This document shows, one piece after another, positions 1-7,183 of a stretch of DNA of 11,307 bases. Each line of letters starts with the position of its first letter. The first letter of the stretch is position 1. The DNA comes from JBAXRT01 sp037131065 (lineage in GTDB: Bacteria; Bacteroidota; Bacteroidia; Bacteroidales; FEN-979). The notes under the pieces were generated by a model that was not told the origin of the DNA, ran no database searches, and saw only the letters and a program-made list of their open reading frames with translations. Position numbers and translations under genes: made by a program. The stretch lies in the NCBI GenBank assembly GCA_037131065.1, contig JBAXRT010000102.1:1-11307 (forward strand). Direction: 5' to 3'.

Positions 1-55
<55 letters not shown>

Positions 56-70
56 GATTTATTGGGAGTG

Positions 71-78
71 CAAATATA
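71..78 (-). promoter_or_regulatory. Probable -7 promoter element for tRNA-Gly
   Basis: The minus strand reads TATATTTG, a full match to the Bacteroidota TAnnTTTG -7 element, 15 bases before the tRNA 5' end. That spacing suits a short tRNA leader. No convincing TTTG -33 element lies at the expected distance. The same octamer recurs before the methyltransferase and ompA-like genes. Confidence 0.5.
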
Positions 79-107
79 TAAAATTTTCAAAAACAGACCA
101 TTTTTTT

Positions 108-2798
108 TTACTTCTTCAGCAGCTTTTTGATCTCATTCAGCTTCATAAGAGCTTCAACCGGCGTCAATGTGTTGATCTCGGTGTTCAGGATATCCTCCTT
201 TATCTGGATAAGGAGGGGATCGTCGAGCTGGATGAAGCTGAGCTGCACACCAGATGCAGGATCCAGGTTCCATGATCCAGGATGATCAATTCCTTTAGAT
301 TTCCCTGCGGTTTTCTTTTTCTTATCCTGCTTCATGTATCCTGCATCATGTAACCCTTTTCCAAGCTCCTCCGCATTATGCGACTCCTCCAATTGAACAA
401 GAAGCTCTCCAGCCCTTTCCAGGACCGAGGTCGGCATCCCGGCCATCCTGGCCACATGGATCCCGAAGCTGTGCTCACTCCCTCCCGGCAATAGTTTCCT
501 CAGAAAGATCACCCGGTTGCGCATCTCCTTGATCCCGATATGAAAATTCCTTATCCGCGGGAAGAGATTGGCCATCTCATTCAGCTCATGGTAGTGGGTT
601 GCAAACAACACCCTTGGTTTGAAGAAGGGATGCTGGTGAAGGTACTCCGCAATGGCCCAGGCAATGCTGATGCCGTCGTAGGTGCTGGTACCGCGGCCGA
701 TCTCGTCGAGAAGGATGAGGCTCCGGTTCGAAATGTTGTTTAGAATACTGGCGGTCTCATTCATCTCCACCATAAAGGTAGATTCGCCGGAAGAGATGTT
801 GTCGGAAGCGCCGACCCGGGTAAATATTTTATCGGTAAGACCAAGATATGCGGCTTCGGCCGGGACGAAGCTGCCCATCTGTGCCATCAGGACGATGAGG
901 GCTGTCTGACGCAGGAGGGCCGACTTCCCCGACATGTTCGGACCCGTCAGGATGATGATCTGCTGCGATTTGTCATCGAGCATCACATCGTTTGCAATAT
1001 ACTCTTCGCCTGGTTTCATCTGCCTTTCGATGACGGCGTGTCGTCCGTTGCGGATATCGATCACGCACGAGTCGTTGAACTGAGGCCTGATATATTTGTA
1101 TCCGACGGCATTCCGGGCAAAGGCGACAAGCACATCCATCTGTGCGATCAGCGTGGCGTTGAGCTGAACAGGCCGGATATAGGCCATGAGAAACAGGATC
1201 AGTTCGCTGTAGATCTTCAGCTCAAGCTCCATCATCTTCTCCTCGGCATGGAGGATCTTCTCTTCGTACTCCTTCAGTTCGGGGGTTATGTAACGTTCGG
1301 CGTTGACCAGGGTCTGCTTTCGCTGCCAGTCGGCAGGAACCTTCTCCTTGTGCGCATGGGTCACTTCAAGGTAATACCCGAAGACGTTGGTATAACCGAT
1401 CTTCAGGGAGGATATCCCCGTCCGCTCGATCTCCCGCTGCTGGATCTTTACAAGGTAATCCTTCCCCGAGAAGGCCATCTGGCGAAGTTCATCGAGCTCC
1501 GGGCTCACACCGCTTCGGATGATGTTTCCCTTGCTCGCCAGGGCAGGGGGATCGGGGTTGATCTCTTTATCGATCTTTTCCCTGGCCAGCTCACATGGGT
1601 TCAGCTGGTCGGCAAACCGGGCAAGACCCTCGTTCGAAGTTCCCTCACAGAGTTTCTTGACAAGCGTAATGGACTCAAGGGATATTTTCAGATGAACCAT
1701 CTCCCGCGGGGAGACTTTTCCGACCGCCACCTTGCTGATGAGCCGCTCGAGGTCGCCGATGATCGTGAATTGCTGGCGCATGGTATCGGTCATCTCCCGG
1801 TTCCCCGCGAAGAATTCAACCACGTCAAGCCTCTCCTCGATCGGCTGACGGTTTTTCAGCGGGAGGATGATCCAGCGGCGGAGCTGCCGCGATCCCATCG
1901 GGGAGACCGTCTGGTCCATCACATCGAGCAGGGTCTTTGCGTTTTCGTTGAATGTGTTCAGCAATTCCAGGTTACGGATGGTAAACCGGTCGAGCCACAC
2001 ATAGTGATCCTCCTCGATCCGCGTCAGCTTGCTGATGTGCTCCACCTTGTCGTGCTGTGTCTCAGCAAGGTAATGGAGAATGGCACCTGCGGCGATGATG
2101 GCCTGGCCCAGGTTCTCCACCCCGAACCCCTTGAGGGAGACCGTTCCGAAATGTTTCAGCAGCAACTCGTTGGAAAATTCGGGAGTGAACACCCAATCGT
2201 CGAATGTGCTGATATAAAATTTGTTCCCGAAAAGCTCCGTACACCGCTGCCTCTTGTTCTTCTGGACCACCAGTTCACTCGGGCGGAAGCTCTGGATCAG
2301 CTTGTCGATGTAATCGAGGTTGCCCTGTGCCAGGTAAAATTCACCGGTAGAGATATCCAGGAAGGAGATCCCTGAGATCTTCTCATCCAGGTGAATCCCT
2401 GCAAGGAAATTATTCTCCTTCTGCTCCAGTACCTTATCATGGTATGAAACCCCGGGCGTAACCAGCTCCGTTACTCCCCTTTTTACGATGGTCTTGGTAA
2501 GTTTCGGATCCTCCAGCTGGTCGCAGATGGCAACCCGGAGCCCGGCCCTGACCAGTTTGGGAAGGTAGAGGTCGAGGGAATGATGCGGAAAACCGGCCAG
2601 TTCAATATAAGCGGCGGCTCCGTTGGCCCGCCGGGTGAGCACAATGCCCAGGATCCCCGAGGCGCGGATGGCATCCTCACCAAAGGTTTCATAGAAATCG
2701 CCCACCCTGAAAAGCAGCAGCGCATCAGGATACTTCGCCTTGATGGCATTGTATTGCTTCATGAGGGGGGTCTCGGCGGGTTCTTTCTTGGCTGACAT
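108..2798 (-). CDS. mutS: DNA mismatch repair protein MutS
   Basis: MutS recognises mismatches and small insertion/deletion loops, and as an ATP-driven clamp recruits MutL. The protein (896 residues) has the mismatch-wedge motif GDFYETFG with Phe35 and Glu37, the connector, core and clamp regions, then the ABC-type ATPase: Walker A GPNMSGKS at about 619-626, LLDEIGRGTSTYDG (Walker B and signature) at about 695-708, and FATHYHEL near 735. It is therefore an intact MutS1. It is slightly long for the family because the variable linker between ATPase and C-terminal helix-turn-helix (about residues 816-853) carries a Lys-rich segment encoded by a degenerate GGATRCA repeat. The ATG start at 2798 gives a normal N-terminus. 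The stop is TAA. The gene diverges from the methyltransferase across a repeat-rich 269-base gap, and I see no clear promoter. A long open frame on the opposite strand (about 1038-2375) is only its shadow. Confidence 0.98.
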   Translation of the reverse strand: MSAKKEPAETPLMKQYNAIKAKYPDALLLFRVGDFYETFGEDAIRASGILGIVLTRRANGAAAYIELAGFPHHSLDLYLPKLVRAGLRVAICDQLEDPKLTKTIVKRGVTELVTPGVSYHDKVLEQKENNFLAGIHLDEKISGISFLDISTGEFYLAQGNLDYIDKLIQSFRPSELVVQKNKRQRCTELFGNKFYISTFDDWVFTPEFSNELLLKHFGTVSLKGFGVENLGQAIIAAGAILHYLAETQHDKVEHISKLTRIEEDHYVWLDRFTIRNLELLNTFNENAKTLLDVMDQTVSPMGSRQLRRWIILPLKNRQPIEERLDVVEFFAGNREMTDTMRQQFTIIGDLERLISKVAVGKVSPREMVHLKISLESITLVKKLCEGTSNEGLARFADQLNPCELAREKIDKEINPDPPALASKGNIIRSGVSPELDELRQMAFSGKDYLVKIQQREIERTGISSLKIGYTNVFGYYLEVTHAHKEKVPADWQRKQTLVNAERYITPELKEYEEKILHAEEKMMELELKIYSELILFLMAYIRPVQLNATLIAQMDVLVAFARNAVGYKYIRPQFNDSCVIDIRNGRHAVIERQMKPGEEYIANDVMLDDKSQQIIILTGPNMSGKSALLRQTALIVLMAQMGSFVPAEAAYLGLTDKIFTRVGASDNISSGESTFMVEMNETASILNNISNRSLILLDEIGRGTSTYDGISIAWAIAEYLHQHPFFKPRVLFATHYHELNEMANLFPRIRNFHIGIKEMRNRVIFLRKLLPGGSEHSFGIHVARMAGMPTSVLERAGELLVQLEESHNAEELGKGLHDAGYMKQDKKKKTAGKSKGIDHPGSWNLDPASGVQLSFIQLDDPLLIQIKEDILNTEINTLTPVEALMKLNEIKKLLKK
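253..350. repeat. Degenerate inverted GGATRCA repeat inside mutS
   Basis: Two arms face each other. Positions 253-286 carry variants of GATGCAG/GATCCAG units, and 324-350 carry the complementary ATCCTGC/ATCCTGCATC units. About 37 bases between them encode Lys-rich sequence (residues near 830-840). The copy is diverged and lacks the GCGAAGC core seen elsewhere, so it looks old. It stays in frame with mutS and falls in the poorly conserved linker before the C-terminal domain. That it derives from the same element as the other copies is inferred from unit and arm layout. Confidence 0.6.
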
Positions 2799-2811
2799 TG
2801 TTGGCTGTTAA

Positions 2812-2929
2812 TCCTTTGGTCCTTTAATCATTTGATGTAGGATGCAGGATGCAGGATAATTGAATATTCGTATTACTTAAAAATTTATTGGCTAAATTAC
2901 TGAAAAAGTACAAAGGCTAAAGGCTAAAG
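2812..2929. repeat. AAAGG-type repeats flanking the GATGCAG array
   Basis: The plus strand has TCCTTTGGTCCTTTAATC at 2812-2829. It faces a tandem AAAGGCT AAAGGCT AAAG at 2912-2929, so the blocks are imperfect inverted repeats (CTTTGGTCCTTTA against the complement CTTTAGCCTTTA) enclosing the GATGCAG array. This second short-unit repeat type makes the 269-base mutS/methyltransferase gap almost entirely repeat-derived apart from one promoter box. Confidence 0.4.
2834..2857 (+). repeat. Short GATGCAG tandem array before mutS
   Basis: Three heptamers in tandem (GATGTAG, GATGCAG, GATGCAG) plus a partial fourth lie 36 bases upstream of the mutS start, in the divergent mutS/methyltransferase gap. 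There is no partner arm immediately beside it. The nearest opposite-orientation units are at 3033-3050, so the two could pair across about 180 bases. Confidence 0.8.
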
Positions 2930-2956
2930 AAAAAAGTATAAAGGAACGAAATAAAT

Positions 2957-2964
2957 TATATTTG
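2957..2964 (+). promoter_or_regulatory. Probable -7 element for the RNA methyltransferase
   Basis: TATATTTG matches the Bacteroidota -7 consensus exactly and lies about 104 bases before the methyltransferase ATG. No good -33 TTTG is visible. If used, the mRNA leader of roughly 95-100 bases would contain the complete hairpin repeat at 2996-3053. Confidence 0.5.
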
Positions 2965-2995
2965 TATCTCAAACTATCATGCACAACAATTCATT

Positions 2996-3053
2996 ATGCA
3001 TCATGGATCTTGCATCGGTGCGAAGCGCCTTACATCCTGTATCCTGCATCCGA
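2996..3053 (-). repeat. GGATRCA hairpin repeat with GCGAAGC core, before the RNA methyltransferase
   Basis: On the minus strand, GGATGCAGGATACAGGATG is followed by the core hairpin GGCGC-TTC-GCACC (plus-strand 3017-3029, 5-bp stem with one G-T pair) and then GATGCAAGATCCATGATGCA. Positions 3007-3031 match 9181-9205 (reverse complement) over 25 bases with one mismatch, which shows the core belongs to the element and is not chance. No T-run follows, so it is not a normal terminator. It lies in the probable 5' leader of the downstream gene. Confidence 0.85.
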
Positions 3054-3067
3054 TATAATCAAAGACA

Positions 3068-3610
3068 ATGCGCAAACTGACAATGACTGAACTCAACCGG
3101 TTATCAGTCGAGGAGTTCAGATCAGCCGAAAAGAACCGGGTGATCATTGTTCTCGACAACATCAGGAGCCAGAACAACGTGGGGTCGGTGTTCCGCACGG
3201 CCGACGCTTTCCTGGCCGAAGCGGTCTATCTATGTGGGATCACCGCCACGCCTCCCCACCGCGAGATACACAAGACCGCCCTGGGCGCCACCGAGTCGGT
3301 GAACTGGCGTTACTTTGAAGAGACCAGGGAGGCCCTGACGGAGCTGCGTACAAACGGATATTATATCATTGCGGTGGAACAGACAGATAAAAGCATCCCT
3401 CTCAATGAATTCCTTCACCCGGAAGGGAAGAAACTTGCCCTCCTTTTTGGCAACGAGGTGAACGGGATCGAAGAGGAGTTGCTTGAACTGGCCGACCTCT
3501 CCATCGAGATACCACAGCTGGGGACAAAACACTCGATCAATATTTCAGTGGCTGTTGGGATCGTGTTATGGGACCTCCTGAACCGGGGTAAGAAACTTAT
3601 CAACAAATGA
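3068..3610 (+). CDS. SpoU/TrmH-family RNA 2'-O-methyltransferase
   Basis: This 180-residue protein is predicted to transfer methyl from S-adenosylmethionine to a ribose 2'-OH in tRNA or rRNA. All three SPOUT motifs are visible: motif 1 NIRSQNNVGSVFRTADAF (about 31-48) with the conserved Asn and Arg, motif 2 LLFGNEVNGI (about 124-133), and motif 3 IPQLGTKHSINISVAVG (about 148-164), which forms the trefoil-knot cofactor site. It has only the catalytic domain, without the extra N-terminal substrate-binding domain of RlmB-type enzymes. The substrate cannot be assigned. The ATG at 3068 (MRKLTMTEL) fits family N-termini better than the in-frame ATG at 3083. The stop is TGA, with no clear terminator after it. 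Its leader holds a GGATRCA hairpin repeat. Confidence 0.93.
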   Translation: MRKLTMTELNRLSVEEFRSAEKNRVIIVLDNIRSQNNVGSVFRTADAFLAEAVYLCGITATPPHREIHKTALGATESVNWRYFEETREALTELRTNGYYIIAVEQTDKSIPLNEFLHPEGKKLALLFGNEVNGIEEELLELADLSIEIPQLGTKHSINISVAVGIVLWDLLNRGKKLINK

Positions 3611-3714
3611 AACCCTGCTTAAAATCATCCGTACAACTAGAAAAAAATCAAAAAAAATTAGGTATTTTCATGTCAATCTTCTTAATTTTACAGTCTGTTA
3701 ACAAAAAGACAAAC

Positions 3715-3747
3715 ATAAGTGTCTTAAATTCAATTTTTTACACTTAT
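3715..3747. promoter_or_regulatory. Possible operator: 8-base inverted repeat
   Basis: ATAAGTGT (3715-3722) and ACACTTAT (3740-3747) are perfect inverted repeats separated by 17 bases, 34 bases upstream of the ompA-like -33 element. This could be a regulator site or chance in AT-rich DNA. The rest of the 245-base gap (3611-3855) shows no gene; the open frame 3607-3816 overlaps the promoter and resembles nothing. Confidence 0.25.
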
Positions 3748-3780
3748 CAACGTCAATTTGTTGATTTTGATGAAAGACTA

Positions 3781-3813
3781 TTTGGAAAATCGACTATATT
3801 TACGTTATATTTG
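3781..3813 (+). promoter_or_regulatory. Bacteroidota-type promoter for the OmpA-like gene
   Basis: A TTTG -33 element at 3781-3784 and TATATTTG -7 element at 3806-3813 are separated by 21 bases, fitting the Bacteroidota sigma-ABfr consensus TTTG / TAnnTTTG. Transcription would start near 3820, giving a leader of about 35 bases before the ATG at 3856. This is the best promoter in the window, as expected for a highly expressed outer-membrane protein. Confidence 0.75.
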
Positions 3814-3855
3814 TAAAATCAGTAAACAAATTTTATAAACTCAAAATTCAGTAGT

Positions 3856-6396
3856 ATGAAAAAGTTTTATCACATCTTATCCAGGGTAATGGTTGTCCTT
3901 CTTATCGCAATCATTCCTTTTGCTTCCATGGCGCAGGATAAACCCAAGGAAGCCAAGGTAAGAGCAAACGCTGCCCCGTCTTACAGCTATTGGTCAATCG
4001 GTGTCTTCGGTGGTCTTTCCCAGTTCAACGGGGACCTCTCCAAGAACCTCTGGGTCAACCTCGGGAAGGACCTCCTGGGTTACAACTACGGTATTGTGGC
4101 AACCAAGCAGTTCACCCGCGTTGTCGGTGTCCGCATCCGTGTTGCCCACGGGATGATCCAGAGCAGGGTCGACGGCAAGTATGCCTATCCTGTCGGGACA
4201 AACCCGGTTTACGTTCATGAAAAATTCAAAGTCTATCCGTGGGAAACCGATCTCCAGGTGACCATCAACTGGCTCAACTGGATCCTCGGCTACAAGCCGG
4301 AACGCGTCTTCTCATCCTACCTCATTGCAGGTATTGGCGCCGACCAGCGGATCGGTCACAAAACCGACCTTCTCACCAACGTCGACAATGCATGGATCGG
4401 GAACAAGAACCAGACGAACATGGGTAACACCAGCGGTCTCTTCAAACAGAACCTGGAGTTCAAGGTTGGTGCCGGTATCGGTTTCGACTTCAACATCAAC
4501 AAACATTTCTCCATCCCAATTGAAGTTTACTGGAGATGGAACGACGGCGACATCACCGACATGACGATCGGCGGTGCCAAGCAGGTCAAGAATGATATGT
4601 ACAGTTCAGCCACCATCGGTCTGACCTATAAATTCGGTTACTCAGGCGGAAACCTGAAGGAGATGGAAAAGAAATACGGTCTGGTAAAGTATGAAACCAC
4701 TCCCCCGATCTTAACTGAAAAAGGCGACTCCGTTATTGTTACCATCAAGGGAACCTTCCCGCCGAAATATTTTGCTGCAAAAGCCGCAATGTACTTCCAG
4801 CCTGTTCTGAAATGGAACGGCGGTCAGTATGAACTGAAATCGGCCCATATCCATGGCGAAAAAGTAACCGGCGAAGGCACCATGATCAAGTACAAGGATG
4901 GTGGTACCTTTACCTATACCACCGTATTCCCATACAAACCGGAGATGAATACGAGCATGCTCACTGTTGCTCCGACTATCTACGAAGCAAAGGAAAAGAT
5001 TCTCCCGAAGAAAGAAGAGATCAAGGCCAAGGTTAAATTCATCGACCTCCCCTCGCGCGATCTCGTTCCCGGTGTAATCTATACCCCGACACGCATCATC
5101 GCCGATCAGACCACCATCATTGCTGATCACGGATATATAAAAGAGGTTGTTGTTTCCAAAACCGGAGTCATCTTCTTCAAGAAGAACAAGTATGACCTCG
5201 ACCTCAAATTCGGCCTCAACAAGACCGACGGTGCCAAGAAACTTCTGGCCGACGTGAACGCATTCCTGCAGCAGGGCTGGAAAGTCAAGAGCATCAACAT
5301 GGACGGCTGGGCTTCACCCGAAGGGGAAGAGACCTTCAACGCCAACCTTTCCGAGAACCGTTCGAAGAGCGGACAGAAATGGATGACCGAACAGTATCAG
5401 AACTGGGTGAAGGAAGCAAACAAGGGCAACAAGGATAAGAAAGCCGTCAAGGCCCTCGTTGAAGCAGCCGGAAAAGATGTTAACATGCAGCTTGCACATC
5501 ACGGACCCGACTGGAACGGATTCCTGAAAGAGGTCCAGGCCAGTGGTCTGAAAGACAAGGATAAGATCCTGAACGTGATCAACTCCACCGGTGATGAGAA
5601 GAAGAAAGAGCAGGAGATCCGCAATATGATCCTGATCTATCCCGAAATCGAAGAGAAACTTCTCCCGCCGTTACGCCGTTCGGAAATCACTGCCAACCTT
5701 TACGAGCCCAGGTTCACCGACGAGGAACTGCTGAAGTATGCCGTTTCCAACCCCGAAAAACTGAAGGTCGAAGAGCTTCTGTATGCTGCAACACTTACCA
5801 ACAGCAACGATACCAAGCTCACCATCTATGAAAACGCAGCCAAGGCTTACCCCAGCAACTGGAAAGCCCTGAACAATGCAGGCGTTGCCAACCTTAACAA
5901 GGGTAACGTCGCCAAGGGTGGTGACTACCTTGCAAAGGCCGCCGGCGCAGCCCCGAACAACGGAGCCATCGAGAACAATATCGGCGTGGTTGCTGCAAAG
6001 AACAAGGACTGGAAGAAAGCAGAAGCCCAGTTCAAGAAAGCCCAGCAGCTGGGTGAGAACGAAAACTACAACCTCGGTATCCTCCTGATCCCGAAGGGTG
6101 ACTATCCGAAGGCCCTCACCATGCTCGGCAATGCAAAGTGCGCTTACAACCTGGGTCTTGCACAGCTCGTCTCCGGCAACTATGCCGCCGCCGAAGCTAC
6201 CCTGAAGTGCGCTCCGCAGACACCCGAAACCAACTACCTGCTCGCCATCGTAGGTGCCCGTACAAACAATTCCAAGATGCTGTACGAATACCTGATGAAG
6301 GCTTGCCAGAATGCAGACCTCAAGGCTCAGGCCAAGGGTGACCGGGAGTTCTACAATTTTGCAACTACTCCTGATTTCCAGAATATCGTGAAATAA
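3856..6396 (+). CDS. OmpA-family outer-membrane barrel protein with C-terminal TPR region
   Basis: The 846-residue protein starts with a signal peptide (basic MKKFYHILSR, hydrophobic core, likely cleavage after SMA at about residue 26). Residues about 44-262 have alternating aromatic and glycine-rich strands typical of an eight-stranded outer-membrane barrel, ending LTYKFGY. A beta-rich domain follows (about 270-420). An OmpA-like peptidoglycan-binding region begins near 434 (GVIFFKKNKYDLDLKF) and includes GWASPEGEETFNANLSENR near 484-502, with the Asp (MDGWAS) and Arg (SENR) that usually contact peptidoglycan. The segment at about 505-625 (LPPLRRSEITANLYEPR) is common in Bacteroidota members of this family. 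Residues about 655-830 form TPR-like helical pairs (LNNAGVANLNKGNVAKGGDYLAKAA). It probably anchors the outer membrane to the wall, and the TPRs may bind periplasmic partners. Strong C-ending codon bias suggests high expression. It is monocistronic between a good promoter and a terminator. Confidence 0.88.
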   Translation: MKKFYHILSRVMVVLLIAIIPFASMAQDKPKEAKVRANAAPSYSYWSIGVFGGLSQFNGDLSKNLWVNLGKDLLGYNYGIVATKQFTRVVGVRIRVAHGMIQSRVDGKYAYPVGTNPVYVHEKFKVYPWETDLQVTINWLNWILGYKPERVFSSYLIAGIGADQRIGHKTDLLTNVDNAWIGNKNQTNMGNTSGLFKQNLEFKVGAGIGFDFNINKHFSIPIEVYWRWNDGDITDMTIGGAKQVKNDMYSSATIGLTYKFGYSGGNLKEMEKKYGLVKYETTPPILTEKGDSVIVTIKGTFPPKYFAAKAAMYFQPVLKWNGGQYELKSAHIHGEKVTGEGTMIKYKDGGTFTYTTVFPYKPEMNTSMLTVAPTIYEAKEKILPKKEEIKAKVKFIDLPSRDLVPGVIYTPTRIIADQTTIIADHGYIKEVVVSKTGVIFFKKNKYDLDLKFGLNKTDGAKKLLADVNAFLQQGWKVKSINMDGWASPEGEETFNANLSENRSKSGQKWMTEQYQNWVKEANKGNKDKKAVKALVEAAGKDVNMQLAHHGPDWNGFLKEVQASGLKDKDKILNVINSTGDEKKKEQEIRNMILIYPEIEEKLLPPLRRSEITANLYEPRFTDEELLKYAVSNPEKLKVEELLYAATLTNSNDTKLTIYENAAKAYPSNWKALNNAGVANLNKGNVAKGGDYLAKAAGAAPNNGAIENNIGVVAAKNKDWKKAEAQFKKAQQLGENENYNLGILLIPKGDYPKALTMLGNAKCAYNLGLAQLVSGNYAAAEATLKCAPQTPETNYLLAIVGARTNNSKMLYEYLMKACQNADLKAQAKGDREFYNFATTPDFQNIVK

Positions 6397-6411
6397 AATC
6401 TGTTTGCTGAT

Positions 6412-6447
6412 AAAAAAAGCCTGGTCAACCGACCGGGCTTTTTTTTT
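6412..6447 (+). terminator. Rho-independent terminator after the OmpA-like gene
   Basis: An A7 run, then an 8-base stem GCCTGGTC (6419-6426), loop AACC, GACCGGGC (6431-6438) with one T-G pair, then nine T. The A-run allows it to work on the opposite strand too. It ends only 13 bases before the folK ATG, so folK must be transcribed from within or just after it, or by readthrough. GATCTTTG at 6449-6456 is a 7-of-8 match to the -7 box but would give an almost leaderless mRNA. Confidence 0.92.
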
Positions 6448-6460
6448 CGATCTTTGCCAA

Positions 6461-7081
6461 ATGAAAGAGATCTATATTCTGCTGGGTTCCAACCGCGGCG
6501 ACCGGCAAGTCACCATCGAAAAGGCAAAAGGCCTGATCGCTTCCACATGCGGAACCATACTGGCCGCCTCCTCTCTCTATGAGACCGAACCCTGGGGATT
6601 CAATGACGAGACTCCTTTTATTAACCAGGTGATCGAGATCGAGTCCAGGCTTGAGGCAGAGGAGTTGATGGCGCAGCTTCTGGCTATTGAAGAAAAACTG
6701 GGGCGGATCAGATCTGGAAACCAGATGCTGGATACAGGATGCAGGATACAGGATGCAGGATACAGGATGCGGAATGATGAATCCTGGATCGCGAGCGAAG
6801 CGAGCATGGATCCTGCATCGGGCGGGAATCGCCTTTTCATCTACGAACGAAGTGAGCCATACTCCAGCCGTACCATCGACCTCGACATCCTCTTCTACGG
6901 CAATAAAATAATTTTCACCGAAAGGCTGATGATTCCCCACCCCCGGCTGCACGAACGGCGGTTCACCCTCGAGCCCCTGAATGAAATTGCCCCAACTTTT
7001 CAACACCCTGTTTTGAAAAAGACAATTTCCTTACTTTTACAGGAGTGTACAGACACCCATAAGGTGGTGCGGATTAGTTGA
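6461..7081 (+). CDS. folK: 2-amino-4-hydroxy-6-hydroxymethyldihydropteridine pyrophosphokinase (HPPK) with a repeat-derived insertion
   Basis: HPPK transfers pyrophosphate from ATP to hydroxymethyl-dihydropterin in folate synthesis. Visible family motifs are LLGSNRGDR (7-15), SSLYETEPWGFNDETPFINQVIEI (about 37-60), LGRIR (80-84), SSRTIDLDILFYG (135-147) with the metal-binding Asp140 and Asp142, and the C-terminal IPHPRLHERRFTLEPL. The protein is 206 residues against about 160 for the family. The excess of about 45 residues (about 88-133) lies between LGRIRSG and YSSRTIDLD, matching catalytic loop 3 (E. coli Arg82 to Arg92), and is encoded by a GGATRCA repeat. All core residues remain, so it may be active. 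ATG 6461 is chosen over 6404 because the longer form would read through the terminator and add a non-family N-terminus. The stop is TGA. Confidence 0.93.
   Translation: MKEIYILLGSNRGDRQVTIEKAKGLIASTCGTILAASSLYETEPWGFNDETPFINQVIEIESRLEAEELMAQLLAIEEKLGRIRSGNQMLDTGCRIQDAGYRMRNDESWIASEASMDPASGGNRLFIYERSEPYSSRTIDLDILFYGNKIIFTERLMIPHPRLHERRFTLEPLNEIAPTFQHPVLKKTISLLLQECTDTHKVVRIS
6724..6858 (+). repeat. GGATRCA repeat with GCGAAGC core inserted in frame in folK
   Basis: Seven heptamers run in tandem from 6724 to 6772: GATGCTG, GATACAG, GATGCAG, GATACAG, GATGCAG, GATACAG, GATGCGG. They are followed by the core GCGAGCGAAGCGAGC (6791-6805) and a short opposing arm ATCCTGCATC (6810-6819). A second, diverged core-like block CGAACGAAGTGAGCC lies at 6844-6858. 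The block of about 135 bases is a multiple of three and accounts for the extra length of FolK. Four reading frames remain open across it, as expected from a heptamer without stop triplets. Confidence 0.88.
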
Positions 7082-7108
7082 AATTAATTCTTGAAGTTAT
7101 TTTTATTC

Positions 7109-7183
7109 ACCACAATAGGCACAATAGGGCACAATAGCTTTTCTGCTGTGCTTTCTAATGTGTTCTATTGTGTCTAATGTGGT
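7109..7183. repeat. CACAATAGG-type inverted repeat before the deoxynucleoside kinase
   Basis: The left arm (7109-7137) has three 9-10 base units (CACAATAGG, CACAATAGGG, CACAATAG) after ACC. The right arm (7155-7183) is its reverse complement with 24 of 29 bases paired; three of the five differences would be G-U pairs in RNA and two are A-A. The spacer is 17 bases. This is a different repeat family from GGATRCA but has the same plan: short tandem units arranged as a long hairpin. The right arm overlaps the possible ATG of the kinase at 7177. Confidence 0.85.

Noticed and set aside
1038..2375. A 445-codon open frame on the plus strand
   Set aside because: It lies entirely antisense to a clearly conserved mutS and has no recognisable motif or promoter; it is a shadow of codon bias.
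3607..3816. A 69-codon open frame after the methyltransferase
   Set aside because: It runs through the -33 and -7 elements of the OmpA-like gene, is AT-rich, and shows no protein pattern.
6404..6460. The 19-codon upstream extension of folK
   Set aside because: It would translate through the terminator hairpin and T-run, and adds residues absent from HPPK; the ATG at 6461 gives the normal start of the enzyme.
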